Source: Blautia sp. SC05B48 (GTDB taxonomy: Bacteria; Bacillota; Clostridia; Lachnospirales; Lachnospiraceae). From it: 64,000 nt of DNA. The stretch spans positions 2,557,501 through 2,621,500 of the forward strand of contig NZ_CP040518.1 in the NCBI RefSeq assembly GCF_005848555.1, given 5' to 3'. The position numbers were made by a program, and so were the translations under genes. Below, in pieces: positions 1-12,501 of the stretch; within the stretch, counting starts at the first letter, position 1; every line of letters starts with the position of its first letter. The notes below the pieces were generated by a model. It was not told the origin of the DNA and did no database searches. It saw only the letters and a program-made list of their open reading frames with translations.

Positions 1-466
1 CAGATTAAAAAGAAAGAAACAGGCGAAGCTGCCTGATAAAAATAGAACGGGCACTGGAAAGTGAGCTCTGTCGGAAACAGAGTGGAACCAGAAGATTTTC
101 GATAAGTCCGGTGCTAACCCTAAATCAGTCGGGAAGGACTGTTATAATAGCTGGTTTTTACCAGTGATCAGAGATTACAAAACAGTTTGTGAGTTCTGAT
201 GGCTGATAAAACATCAGTCAGCATTGTACCTTGAAAACTGCATACATGAAATTTGATTAAGTTAATCAAATATCCTTAAACGCAAAGTATTAAGAAATTA
301 ATGCAAACGCAAAGATAGGAAGACATCGATTTATCTGTTATGAACAGAGTAATCAAACACATACGTTACGAACGTGAGTGTAAACTTCGTGAGAAGAAAG
401 CACTTACTGGTAGTAACATGAGAATCAAGAGACCGCATCACCTACGCTAGGGTGATGAATGCAAAT
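1..466 (+). other. 16S-23S internal transcribed spacer (partial)
   Basis: This stretch precedes the 23S gene; the 16S gene lies outside the window. I see no tRNA cloverleaf in it. It holds a strand (231-248) that pairs with 3398-3415 behind the 23S gene, the expected RNase III processing stem, and an internal AT-rich inverted repeat around 251-271. A short GC hairpin just before position 467 precedes the mature 5' end. Confidence 0.85.
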
Positions 467-3352
<2,886 letters not shown>

Positions 3353-3427
3353 AAAAAGCAGGTCGCAATTGATTCAAGTGATTAACCATCAACAAAGCAT
3401 GTATGTAGTTTTGAGAGTATAAAAATT

Positions 3428-3468
3428 AAGCAATATTTAAACTGTTTGGTTTAGATATTGCTTTTTTT
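3428..3468 (+). terminator. rrn operon terminator
   Basis: The arms AAGCAATAT-TTAAAC and GTTTAG-ATATTGCTT form a long AT-rich stem followed by seven T residues. It lies about 75 bases after the 23S end. Confidence 0.85.
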
Positions 3469-3510
3469 GATGTAATTAAAAACAAATATTATGCATGGCA
3501 ATTAAAAAAT

Positions 3511-3565
3511 AAAAACGGAAAGTTCATTTCTCAAAATAAACAGAGAAGAACTTTCCGTCTTTTAT
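3511..3565 (-). terminator. Terminator of the broken glycosidase gene
   Basis: The arms ACGGAAAGTTC and GAACTTTCCGT form a perfect 11-bp stem. On the minus strand it is followed by a T-rich run; on the plus strand CTTTTATTTT also follows, so it may work both ways. Confidence 0.8.
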
Positions 3566-3577
3566 TTTATCACGATA

Positions 3578-4858
3578 TTATTCTTCCACAGCAAGAAGTG
3601 CAATACCCTCTTTTGCTTCGCCAAGATCAAGCCATGTGATTCCGCTGGCGCCAGTCATGATGGTTTTTCTTGTCATGTTCCAGGTGTCAATGACATCAAT
3701 TTTGTATTTATGGTCTTCTGGAAGGATGAAGAAAGGTTTTCTTGAGCAGTGTTTTCCAAGGTATTTGATGTAAACCTGATCACCGCATCTTTCGGAAAAG
3801 ATTTTATCTTTCAGCGCACCTGCATCATCTTCTGGTTCAGTAAGGCTGGTAACGAGAGAGATGATCGGATGATCCGGGCCGGCTTTATATCCGAGAAATT
3901 CATCTCCGAATGTTACAGATTCCGGCTCGTACCAAGGTTCAATGGCAGAAGGAAGGCTTTCCATGAGTTCGCGGAGAAAAGCGATTCTTTCCGGGCTTTT
4001 GCCTTTCAGTTTTCCGTCTTTTGCCCACCAGAGGACATCGTCATCGGAAAGATAGGTTTCACCGATTGCTGAGAAGATGGTCGTAAACATCTTCCTCTTT
4101 TATGATTTCTTCGATTTTGTACCATTCCTCTTTTGATTTGGAAAAACATAAGTCATATTCGTTTGCCATGCTCCATCAGATACCCGGGAATGCAGATAAA
4201 CGGCGGACAAGGTAGCGAAGATAAGTTTCATTCTGTTCTGGTGCTAATTTTGAGAAGCCCCATCTGTCGTAAGGATGGAATAAGATAAGATCTGATTCAA
4301 TATCCATTTCCTGAAGGTGGGAGATCACTTCTTCCAGATGATTCCAGAATTTGTAGTTTGGATGATCTACATCCCAGTTTCCTTCTGTATCTTTGCAAAA
4401 TGCGAATTCCCGAGGTCCATTTTCGTTAATTCATAGGATTTTGGGAAAACACAGAAACGAATCTTATTAAAAGGAGACGTATGCAGTGTCTGCAGAGTTT
4501 CTTTTTCCAGGGCGTCATCCTGATGAATCAGCGCATATACGGTAGTTCCAAAAGGAATGTAGGAGTCTCCGTTTTCGTAGACAAAATGGCAGCCCTGTGT
4601 GTGTACCATTCCGTGCTGCGTGGATGCAGTACATTCTTCCTGTCCTTCTGCTTCTACGGCACCTGTGACTTTCCAGGAGTAGACTCCGGCTTCGCGCGGA
4701 AGAAAACGTACTTTATAGGTTCCGTTTCCATCATAAAATCCTTTAACCGACTGAGAGGAATTGCCGTTTGTGAATACAGCTTTGATATCGGCAAGTGTTT
4801 CTGAGCCGTCTGGTTTTTCACCCTGGAAAACCAGTTCAAACATTTTGTTCTGAATCAT
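3578..4858 (-). pseudogene. Broken DUF5060/DUF4038/DUF5605 glycoside hydrolase
   Basis: Remnant of a cytoplasmic glycosidase-like protein with an N-terminal DUF5060 beta-sandwich, a DUF4038 barrel and a DUF5605 C-terminal domain. The first frame (4858 down to about 4400) covers DUF5060 and the barrel start, and begins at an ATG behind AAAGGAG. The barrel continues in a second frame from about 4415 (REFAFCKDTEGNWDVDHPNY, then LILFHPYDRWGFS). It shifts again near 4180 (WSMANEYDL), and then jumps, with much of the middle missing, to the C-terminal stretch at 3578-4090 (GETYLSDDDVLWWAK, LKGKSPERIAFLRE). At least two frameshifts and one sizeable deletion make it nonfunctional. The family assignment is from recognised motifs; the original substrate is unknown. 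Confidence 0.85.
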
Positions 4859-5173
4859 ATTTTTATCTCCTTTGATTGTTTTTAGCACATTTTTTATAAA
4901 AATTTCAAATCATGTTAAACGAATTATGACAACTATATTTTAGCAACAAATCCGTGTTACATATATATTAATTTCGATATTTATATCTTTATTTTGCACT
5001 GTTTGCGATTTGAGTGATATTTTACTAACTTACAAAACTGTACCCTAAAAAAGAATAAAAATTGTCACTTGTCATATATCCACTCATAAAGTATCATAAC
5101 ATCTGTGTTATTACACTGACACGCTAAAACAATCATACACAAAAGTAATAACAGAACGAGAGGGGACATTATT
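4859..5173. other. AT-rich intergenic region
   Basis: No gene is seen in these 315 bases between the broken glycosidase (leftward) and the ECF transporter gene (rightward). It holds the promoter at 5069-5097. I looked for a vitamin riboswitch ahead of the transporter and did not recognise one. Confidence 0.6.
5069..5097 (+). promoter_or_regulatory. Promoter of the ECF transporter gene
   Basis: TTGTCA and TATCAT are separated by 17 bases, about 75 bases before the start codon. An overlapping copy of TTGTCA lies 8 bases further upstream. Confidence 0.6.
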
Positions 5174-5785
5174 ATGAACACACAGAACAACACAGTAGTC
5201 AAGCTTGCAGAAACTGCATTACTTGCAGCGTTATGCTACGTATCCTTTACATTTTTGCAGATCAAGATCCCAGTGCCGGGTGGAGATGCAACATCGATCC
5301 ATATCGGAAATGCTTTCTGCGTGCTGGCGGCATTACTTCTTGGCGGCGTATATGGAGGACTTGCAGGTGCGATCGGAATGGGAATCGCGGATGTGATGGA
5401 TCCGGTTTATATTACAGGTGCGCCGAAAACTTTTATCCTTAAATTCTGTATCGGTCTGATCGTAGGTCTTGTGGCACATAAGATCGCGAAGATCAATGAG
5501 AGCACAGATAAGAAATATGTTTTTAAATGGAGTGTGATCGCATCCATCGCAGGACTTGCATTTAATGTAATCGCTGATCCGATCGTGGGATATTTTTACA
5601 AGCAGTATATTTTAGGGCAGCCACAGAAGCTTGCAGAGGCACTGGCAAAAATGAGCGCGGCGGCAACCTTTGTCAATGCGGTTGTATCAGTGATCCTGGT
5701 AGCAATCATCTATAATGCGGTTCGTCCGGTACTGATCAAGAGTCATCTGCTCACAGTTACTAAGAAAAAAGAACAGACAGCATAA
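5174..5785 (+). CDS. ECF transporter S component
   Basis: A 203-residue integral membrane protein, the typical size of the substrate-binding S subunit of energy-coupling factor vitamin transporters. About six hydrophobic segments are visible (residues about 8-32, 46-62, 62-78, 88-105, 118-138, 158-182). S-component-like features include the N-terminal ETALLAALCYVSF helix and the GxxxG-rich LLLGGVYGGLAGAIGMGIAD stretch. A GAGAGGGG ribosome binding site precedes the ATG. No ECF ATPase or T subunit genes are adjacent, so it probably shares a common energising module encoded elsewhere (group II, inference). The substrate cannot be read from the sequence; a vitamin or precursor such as a pyridoxine- or pantothenate-type compound is possible. 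Confidence 0.85.
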   Translation: MNTQNNTVVKLAETALLAALCYVSFTFLQIKIPVPGGDATSIHIGNAFCVLAALLLGGVYGGLAGAIGMGIADVMDPVYITGAPKTFILKFCIGLIVGLVAHKIAKINESTDKKYVFKWSVIASIAGLAFNVIADPIVGYFYKQYILGQPQKLAEALAKMSAAATFVNAVVSVILVAIIYNAVRPVLIKSHLLTVTKKKEQTA

Positions 5786-5892
5786 TTTATTGAATTGCTA
5801 TAAGTAAGTTTTCGGCGTGGTTGTGGAGAGCAATAAGCAGAGTGCTTTGTCCAAATCCAAATTCATAAAGAAGTATATAAATAACAGTTTTC

Positions 5893-5949
5893 AACAGTTA
5901 TTCTTACGAACATTTTACAGATGTGAAAGTAAGAATAGCTGTTATTTTT
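5893..5949 (+). terminator. Terminator behind the ECF transporter gene
   Basis: The arms AACAGTTATTCTTAC and GTAAGAATAGCTGTT form a nearly perfect stem followed by ATTTTTTT. It lies about 110 bases past the stop codon; the rest of 5786-6046 shows nothing else. Confidence 0.8.
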
Positions 5950-6046
5950 TTACACTAATACGCTGTAACACACATATATTGTGTGCTTTTCATAAAAATA
6001 AGAAAGATAAATTGTGCAATATTCCAGACAAAATATAAAAAACATA

Positions 6047-6100
6047 TTGACACAGCAAAATAAAATAGTTATAATTCTAAACATTTGAATTATAACTATT
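6047..6100 (+). promoter_or_regulatory. Consensus promoter with overlapping palindromic operator (marR operon)
   Basis: TTGACA (6047-6052), a 17-base spacer and TATAAT (6070-6075) form a perfect sigma-70 promoter. A perfect inverted repeat with 14-bp arms, 6064-6077 and 6087-6100 (AATAGTTATAATTC and its complement, 9 bases apart), covers the -10 box and the start point. This is the layout of an autoregulatory MarR operator. Confidence 0.85.
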
Positions 6101-6152
6101 AACATAATTAAATCGAATGCTTTTATCCGTTTGATTAGATAAAGGAGAGGAA

Positions 6153-6584
6153 GTGAACATACAAATGCAGGATTCATTTCACTATCTGGCCATGGTAAAT
6201 CAGATGATGATCCAGAAAAAGCTCATGGAGCAGCTGAAAACCACAGGTCTTACGCTGGGACAGCCGAAAGTTCTGGATTATCTGAAGGATCATGACGGTG
6301 CCAGCCAGAAGGAAATTGCGGCAGGATGCCTGATCGAAGCAGGATCACTGACCTCCATACTGAACCGTATGGAGGAGAAAGGCCTGATCGAGAGAAAAAT
6401 GCTCAACGGAAACCGTCGGACTTTTCATATTTTTATGACAGAATCCGGTAAGAAAAATCAGAAGCTTGTGGAAGCTGCTTTTGAAAAAATAGAAGAAACA
6501 GCATTTTCCGGTATTTCAGAAGAAGAACAGAAAAGATTTATGCAGACATTTGAAAAGATTTATAAAAATCTTAATGCTAAATAA
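6153..6584 (+). CDS. MarR family transcriptional regulator
   Basis: A 143-residue winged-helix regulator. The helix-turn-helix is at about residues 33-75 (DHDGASQKEIAAGCLIEAGS, then TSILNRMEEKGLIERK) and the wing at about 76-92 (NGNRRTFHIFMT), flanked by dimerisation helices. The start was taken as GTG at 6153 behind AAAGGAGAGG; an ATG four codons later is possible. The gene is 28 bases upstream of the membrane-kinase fusion gene and shares its promoter. The perfect palindrome over the -10 box is the likely site of autorepression relieved by an unknown ligand. Confidence 0.92.
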   Translation: MNIQMQDSFHYLAMVNQMMIQKKLMEQLKTTGLTLGQPKVLDYLKDHDGASQKEIAAGCLIEAGSLTSILNRMEEKGLIERKMLNGNRRTFHIFMTESGKKNQKLVEAAFEKIEETAFSGISEEEQKRFMQTFEKIYKNLNAK

Positions 6585-6612
6585 ATGAAACAAAAAGAGA
6601 GGGGAATAAATA

Positions 6613-7899
6613 ATGGACAAACTGAAACGATATCTGATTTTTCTGGTAGGACTGTTTGTGAACTCGCTGGGAGTCAGTCTTATCACCAAGGCGAACCTGG
6701 GAACGTCGCCAATCTCATCGATCCCGTATGTATTAAGCCTTAACTTCCCGTTTACGCTCGGAAACTTTACCATCTTTTTCAGCATTTTTCTGATCGTACT
6801 GCAGCTGATAATCCTGAGAAAGAATTTTAAACTGGAGCATATTTTACAGATTCCGGTATCCATTGTATTCGGATATTTTATCGATCTTACCATGCTTCTT
6901 TTTTACTGGGTAAACCCGGAGATGTATGTGATGAAGATCGTTTATCTTCTCATCGGATGCCTGATCCTCGGTTTTGGTGTGTACATGGAGGTTCTGGCCG
7001 ATGTAGTTATGCTTCCGGGAGAATCTTTTGTCCGCGCGATCGTCCTTACCTGGAAAACAAATTTCGGAACTACCAAGATCTGCTTTGATGTTTCCATGGC
7101 TGTGATCGCCGCAGTACTGTCATTTGTTTTTGCAGGCAGACTGGACGGTGTGCGTGAAGGTACTGTAATTGCCGCACTGCTGGTTGGATTTATCGCGAGA
7201 CTTTTCGGAAAGAAGTTTGCTTTTGTAAAAACAATGCTGTTTCCGGAGACTGTTCAGGAAGAACAGCAGAGAGAACAGGTGGCTCAGACACAGCATGGCA
7301 TTCAGGTAAAAAATGTCATCGCTATAGGAAGACAGTTTGGAAGTGGCGGCCACGATATCGGCAAGGCACTTGCAGAGAAGCTTGGCTATGATTTCTATGA
7401 TGCAGAGATCATTCAGATGGCAGCAGGAACAACAGGCTATACACCGGAATTTATTAAAAAGAATGAGGAGATCATGACAAACAGCCTCCTCTATGATCTT
7501 GTCAATCAGATGTATTTAAACAGTAATTCTCAGGATGAGGCACCGAAGGATAAGATTTTTGCGGCGGAGTCAAAGGTAGTACGTGAGCTTGCAGAAAAAG
7601 GAAACTGCGTGATCGTGGGCCGGTGTGCAGATTATGTTCTTCGAAATTCAGAAAACTGTCTGAAGGTATTCTTCTCAGCACCTCTTGAGAGCAGAATCAA
7701 AAGAGTTTCCAAAAGACAGAATATCTCTGAAAAAGAGGCAAAGACAGTCGTACAGAAAAATGAAAAGCTCCGTGCAGACAACTACCGTTATTACACAAGA
7801 AGAATGTGGGGAGCAGCAGGCAATTTTGATCTCAGCTTGAACACTGATCTTGGCGAAGATTATATCGAAACCTGTATCCGCGGAGCGATGAAACTGTAA
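6613..7899 (+). CDS. YczE/YitT-type membrane protein fused to cytidylate kinase-like domain
   Basis: A 428-residue two-part protein. Residues 1 to about 210 form five or six membrane segments of the YczE/YitT (DUF6198-like) type, opening with LIFLVGLFVNSLGVSLITKA and LGTSPISSIPY. From about residue 233 a soluble cytidylate kinase-like domain follows, with the nucleotide loop IGRQFGSGGHDIGKALAEKL, an AAESKVVRELAEKG segment and IVGRCADYVL; this matches the cytidylate kinase-like family rather than housekeeping Cmk. The gene is cotranscribed with the MarR gene. The kinase substrate and why it is tethered to a membrane protein are unknown. An export or nucleotide-signalling role under MarR control is only a guess. 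Confidence 0.85.
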   Translation: MDKLKRYLIFLVGLFVNSLGVSLITKANLGTSPISSIPYVLSLNFPFTLGNFTIFFSIFLIVLQLIILRKNFKLEHILQIPVSIVFGYFIDLTMLLFYWVNPEMYVMKIVYLLIGCLILGFGVYMEVLADVVMLPGESFVRAIVLTWKTNFGTTKICFDVSMAVIAAVLSFVFAGRLDGVREGTVIAALLVGFIARLFGKKFAFVKTMLFPETVQEEQQREQVAQTQHGIQVKNVIAIGRQFGSGGHDIGKALAEKLGYDFYDAEIIQMAAGTTGYTPEFIKKNEEIMTNSLLYDLVNQMYLNSNSQDEAPKDKIFAAESKVVRELAEKGNCVIVGRCADYVLRNSENCLKVFFSAPLESRIKRVSKRQNISEKEAKTVVQKNEKLRADNYRYYTRRMWGAAGNFDLSLNTDLGEDYIETCIRGAMKL

Positions 7900-8027
7900 T
7901 TACGGAGTATTCCGTACCCGGCAAAATCCTATACAATTTGCAAAGAGTCTGTGTTATGCTGAATAGCAGATAGACACGATACATGGATTTTACAGCATCA
8001 CTGATTTTGTGAATTGCTATAGGAGAG

Positions 8028-8823
<796 letters not shown>

Positions 8824-8851
8824 GATACTGAGAAATTTAGAATATTAAGAC

Positions 8852-8899
8852 AAAAAATCTTCCGGGAGTCTGTGAGATACGCTTCCGGAAGATTTTTTG
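8852..8899. terminator. Bidirectional terminator between GH1 remnant and AraC gene
   Basis: The arms AAAAAATCTTCCGG and CCGGAAGATTTTTT form a long stem with A/T tails on both sides, and it lies between convergent genes. Confidence 0.85.
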
Positions 8900-8926
8900 T
8901 TAAACGAAAATAAGAACGCTGGTTTG

Positions 8927-9784
8927 TCAGTCCTTGGCGTTCTGAGTGTTTTTCCGGACTTTGGTAGGCGTACATCCAAAATGTTCCTGAAACATCCGGC
9001 GAAACAGCTTGTAGTTGGTGAAACCATGCCGTTCCAGTATTATGTGAACAGGGTCTTTGGTGTTTATAAGATCCTTGTAAATAAAAGAAAGCCGGTATTC
9101 GTTCTGATATTCCAGAAAAGTAACTCCCATTTTTTTCTTGAAAAATCTGCAGAAATAGCCGGTCTGCAGGTAAGCGACACCGGCAATCTCGTCCAGAGAT
9201 ATGGGACGCTGATAATTTTCGGCAATGTAATTCAGAACAAAGTTCAGCCGGTCAAGATCTTTTTTCTGCTGGCTTAGATCACTGTGAAAGATCCGGACGC
9301 GGAAATTGTGATACAGCTGAAAAAGAAGCTCAAAGATCAGACTGTTAAAACGCAGGATAAAACCATCTGGCCGGATATCGTCAATGATCTGAAGCTGCTC
9401 CAGAGTCGTTTTCAGCATTTTCAGTTTTGTTCTTTTTACGGGATCTTTTGTATGATGATCCCAGATAAACATAAACTGCTGAACATTCGGAATATATTTT
9501 TCCATGAAATCCACAGGAACCTGGAGAACGATCGCTTTATTTGGAACTGTGCATTTGGTGGAATGAATTACATTGGCATTGATCAGGATGCAGTCTCCCG
9601 GGTGGATGGTAAAGCTGGTATTTTCTATGGTGACATCAAGAGCGCCTTCCTGCATATAAAGGATCTCAACAGCCCTGTGCCAGTGCGACGGAATGTAGCT
9701 TCCGTTGTCTGTAGAAGTGTAAAATTTAACGTTGGTGACACCCGAATAATCTATGATCTCATAGGAAATTTCTTTTTTATCCAT
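8927..9784 (-). CDS. AraC family regulator of the GH5/GH43 locus
   Basis: About 285 residues. The N-terminal cupin sugar-sensing domain (residues about 15-110) includes SHWHRAVEILYMQEGALDV and HPGDCILINANVIHST. The C-terminal double helix-turn-helix (about 190-282) includes PISLDEIAGVAYLQTGYFCR and GFTNYKLFRRMFQEHFGCTP. The ATG at 9784 was chosen because AGGAGGG sits 4-5 bases before it; an ATG five codons upstream lacks this. The gene is divergent from the symporter-glycosidase operon, so it most likely activates it in response to an oligosaccharide. Two TTGACCTA repeats between them are candidate binding sites. Confidence 0.92.
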   Translation of the reverse strand: MDKKEISYEIIDYSGVTNVKFYTSTDNGSYIPSHWHRAVEILYMQEGALDVTIENTSFTIHPGDCILINANVIHSTKCTVPNKAIVLQVPVDFMEKYIPNVQQFMFIWDHHTKDPVKRTKLKMLKTTLEQLQIIDDIRPDGFILRFNSLIFELLFQLYHNFRVRIFHSDLSQQKKDLDRLNFVLNYIAENYQRPISLDEIAGVAYLQTGYFCRFFKKKMGVTFLEYQNEYRLSFIYKDLINTKDPVHIILERHGFTNYKLFRRMFQEHFGCTPTKVRKNTQNAKD

Positions 9785-9809
9785 AAAACCCTCCTGCAAA
9801 AAGAGAATA

Positions 9810-9870
9810 TTGACCTATATATTGGAGCTTTTTTGACCTAATAGATACAGAATCGTTATGATAGTATAAT
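9810..9870 (+). promoter_or_regulatory. Activator-type promoter with TTGACCTA direct repeats
   Basis: TTGACCTA occurs at 9810-9817 and 9833-9840, 23 bases apart (about two helical turns). The second copy abuts the poor -35 region of a promoter whose -10 is TATAAT at 9865-9870. A good -10, a weak -35 and adjacent direct repeats fit a class II AraC-activated promoter. Confidence 0.55.
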
Positions 9871-9934
9871 ACCATAAAACAAAGCTTCATGGTCATGGAA
9901 ATGCGAAATAAAACAAAGGGAGAAGTAAAAAAAT

Positions 9935-11305
9935 ATGAATCAAAAGAGTAAATTGACCTTTGGAAAAATTGTGGAACGTTTTTCTTATGGTTGTGGTGAT
10001 TTCGGATGTAACATTATTTATACAGCAATGTCAGCGTTTCTGCTGTTCTATTATACGGACTATGCCAATGTCAGTGCGATAGCAGTGGGAACCATTATGA
10101 TGGTTTCGCGTATTTTTGATGGAATCAGTGATATTATCATGGGTGTGATCGTTGATCGTACAAAATCCAAGTATGGAAAAGCAAGGCCATGGATCCTTCG
10201 TATGTGTATTCCGTTTGCAATATCCGGAATCCTTCTGTTTTCCGTTCCGGCTTCCTGGGCATCAACACCGAAGCTGGTGTATGTATTTATCACATATAAT
10301 CTGGTATCTACAGTGATTTATACAGCGATCAATGTACCGTATTCTGCACTGAACGCACTGATGACACAGGATCCGTATGAGCGTTCTGTTTTAAGTATTT
10401 TCCGAAATCTTCTGGCAACAGCCGGAACACTTACGATCAATACATTTACACTTCCGCTGGTGGAGCACTTCGGAAACAATGCAGCAGCATGGACTAAAAC
10501 ATTTATAGTATTTGGCTTTGTGGCAATCGTAGCATTTTTATTTACTTTCTTTGGAACAAAGGAACGTGTACGTGCATCTGAGAACAGCGGAGAGACAAAG
10601 GCAGAGGATGTGCCTTTTGTAACAGGTATCAAAGCACTTTTCAAAAACAAATACTGGATCATGATGACAGGTATGCTTGCCCTTTTCTTCCTTATGTATT
10701 CTGTTAACGGTGGTGCGACTGTATATTATGCAAAAGATATTCTCGGCGACAAAAATCTGGTAGGTACGATCAACGGTATTTTTAATATTGTACAGATCTG
10801 CGGAATGTTCTTTATTGCCATGATGGTTAAGAAACTTGGAAAGAGAAATGTATTTTCTATTGGTCTTATCCTGGATATCATTGGAATGCTGGTACTGAAT
10901 TTTTCCGGTGGTTCCATGGCAATCATTGTGATTTCCAGTGTGATCCGTGGTGTTGGTAATGCCTGTGGCGGTGCAACTATGTGGGCAATGGTTTCCGACA
11001 CGATCGATTATGGTGAGTGGAAAACAGGCTGCCGTACAGAGGGCCTTGTAAACAGTGCCTGCAGCTTTGGATATAAGATCGGAAATGGAATAGGATCTGC
11101 ACTTCTCGGACTGATTCTGGAAATCGGCGGCTATGTGGGAACTGCAGCTGTACAGACAGAATCTGCACTGACTTCTATTAAGATCTGCTTTGTATGGATT
11201 CCGATCGCAGTTTATGTATGCGGACTTGTGATCATGAAATTTTATCATCTGGACAAGGAATTTGCCGGAATCATCGAAGATCTGAAAAAGCGTACACAGA
11301 AGTAA
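9935..11305 (+). CDS. GPH-family sugar:cation symporter
   Basis: A 456-residue, 12-segment transporter of the glycoside-pentoside-hexuronide:cation symporter (MelB) family. The family hallmark is in the N-terminal half (VSRIFDGISDIIMGVIVDR, then KYGKARPWIL), with a second signature near residue 355 (WAMVSDTIDYGEWKTG). It probably imports an oligosaccharide released outside the cell, for cleavage by the GH5 and GH43 enzymes encoded 16 and about 1200 bases downstream. The start ATG is preceded by GGGAGAAG. First gene of the AraC-controlled operon. Confidence 0.93.
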   Translation: MNQKSKLTFGKIVERFSYGCGDFGCNIIYTAMSAFLLFYYTDYANVSAIAVGTIMMVSRIFDGISDIIMGVIVDRTKSKYGKARPWILRMCIPFAISGILLFSVPASWASTPKLVYVFITYNLVSTVIYTAINVPYSALNALMTQDPYERSVLSIFRNLLATAGTLTINTFTLPLVEHFGNNAAAWTKTFIVFGFVAIVAFLFTFFGTKERVRASENSGETKAEDVPFVTGIKALFKNKYWIMMTGMLALFFLMYSVNGGATVYYAKDILGDKNLVGTINGIFNIVQICGMFFIAMMVKKLGKRNVFSIGLILDIIGMLVLNFSGGSMAIIVISSVIRGVGNACGGATMWAMVSDTIDYGEWKTGCRTEGLVNSACSFGYKIGNGIGSALLGLILEIGGYVGTAAVQTESALTSIKICFVWIPIAVYVCGLVIMKFYHLDKEFAGIIEDLKKRTQK

Positions 11306-11321
11306 AAGGAGAGTACCGGAT

Positions 11322-12500
11322 ATGAATATAAAAGGCGTAAATCTTGGAAATTGGCTGGTTCTGGAGAAATGGATGAACCCGGCCCTGTTTGAGGGAACAA
11401 CAGCGGAAGATGAGTATTATCTTCCAACGCAGCTTTCACCGGAGGTATATGAAGCAAGGATAAAAATCCATCGTTCGGAGTACATCACAGAAAGAGATTT
11501 TGTAACCATAAAAAGAATGGGAATGGATTCTGTCCGTATTCCGGTACCATATTTTATATTTGGGGACAGAAAGCCATTTATCGGCTGCATTGAAGAACTG
11601 GATAAAGCATTTAACTGGGCGGAAAAGTACGGACTTACCATTCTGATCGATCTTCACACTGTACCGTTAAGCCAGAATGGTTTTGATAACGGTGGAATCA
11701 GCGGCGTGTGTAAATGGGCACAGAATCCGGATGAGGTAGAATTTGTTCTTGGAGTTCTGGAACGTCTGGCAAAACGATACGGTCATAGAAAAGGTCTGTT
11801 TGGCATACAGCCGTTGAATGAACCTGTAACTGAGAATATGTGGGAGACTATGGATGTGCAGAACCGTTATGCACCGGCAGATCCGGAGCTAGCAAAAGGC
11901 TCAGCCCCGATCACCATGGAATTCTTAAGAAAATTTTATCTGGAAGCATACGATCGGATCAGTACTTACATGCCAAAGGAAAAATACGTTGTGCTCCACG
12001 ACGGCTTTGAGCTGATGGCGTGGAAGGACTTTATGCAGGAAGAAAAATATTCCAATGTGATTCTGGATACTCATCAGTATCTGATGGTGGCAGAGGCAAG
12101 AGGCTGCAGTCAGACGATCGAGGGATATCTGAAATATGTGCGTGAGGAGCTGGAACCACAGATTACGGAGATGGAAAAATATTTCCCGGTGATCTGCGGT
12201 GAATGGTGTCTCTTCAATTCCCTTGCATGCGGCTGTGATACAAAAGGCGGACAGAGTGTGCTCAACGGAGTGGAAGGAAGCGAACGGGAAAGTCTTTCCA
12301 CAGAAGAGAAAAAAGAAATCTATGCGGCTTTGGCGAAGGCACAGCTGGAGCTTTGGGATAAATGCAGCGGATATTTTTACTGGAGCTATAAACTGCTTAC
12401 AGATACCGTGAATACTCCGGGCTGGATCGGCTGGGACAGCTGGGATCTGGGACGGTGCGTTGATTTTGGCTGGTTTCCGGCCGGAAAAGGAGAAAAATAA
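11322..12500 (+). CDS. Glycoside hydrolase family 5 (exo-beta-glucanase-like)
   Basis: A 392-residue cytoplasmic enzyme with no signal peptide. It opens with GVNLGNWLVLEKWM, as in exo-beta-1,3-glucanase-like GH5 proteins. The acid/base Glu lies in IQPLNEPVT (about residue 166) and the nucleophile Glu in VICGEWCLF (about residue 292). HTVPLSQNGFDNGG resembles the substrate loop of that subgroup. It would cleave short beta-glucans or glucosides taken up by the adjacent symporter. Its partner is a GH43 beta-xylosidase, so the natural substrate could instead be a mixed or xylose-containing oligosaccharide. It ends one base before the GH43 start, so the two are translationally linked. Confidence 0.88.
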   Translation: MNIKGVNLGNWLVLEKWMNPALFEGTTAEDEYYLPTQLSPEVYEARIKIHRSEYITERDFVTIKRMGMDSVRIPVPYFIFGDRKPFIGCIEELDKAFNWAEKYGLTILIDLHTVPLSQNGFDNGGISGVCKWAQNPDEVEFVLGVLERLAKRYGHRKGLFGIQPLNEPVTENMWETMDVQNRYAPADPELAKGSAPITMEFLRKFYLEAYDRISTYMPKEKYVVLHDGFELMAWKDFMQEEKYSNVILDTHQYLMVAEARGCSQTIEGYLKYVREELEPQITEMEKYFPVICGEWCLFNSLACGCDTKGGQSVLNGVEGSERESLSTEEKKEIYAALAKAQLELWDKCSGYFYWSYKLLTDTVNTPGWIGWDSWDLGRCVDFGWFPAGKGEK

Positions 12501-12501
12501 T

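Noticed and set aside
1..466. Possible tRNA in the 16S-23S spacer
   Set aside because: No acceptor stem with an anticodon arm and TTCRANY loop could be folded.
3353..3480. Possible 5S rRNA behind 23S
   Set aside because: Only about 75 bases separate 23S from the terminator, too short, and no 5S consensus is present.
4859..5173. Vitamin riboswitch ahead of the ECF transporter gene
   Set aside because: No conserved core of TPP, FMN, cobalamin or preQ1 type was recognised in this AT-rich leader.
10538..11248. A 236-codon open frame antisense to the GPH symporter gene
   Set aside because: It has no ribosome binding site or motif and lies opposite a well-supported transporter gene.
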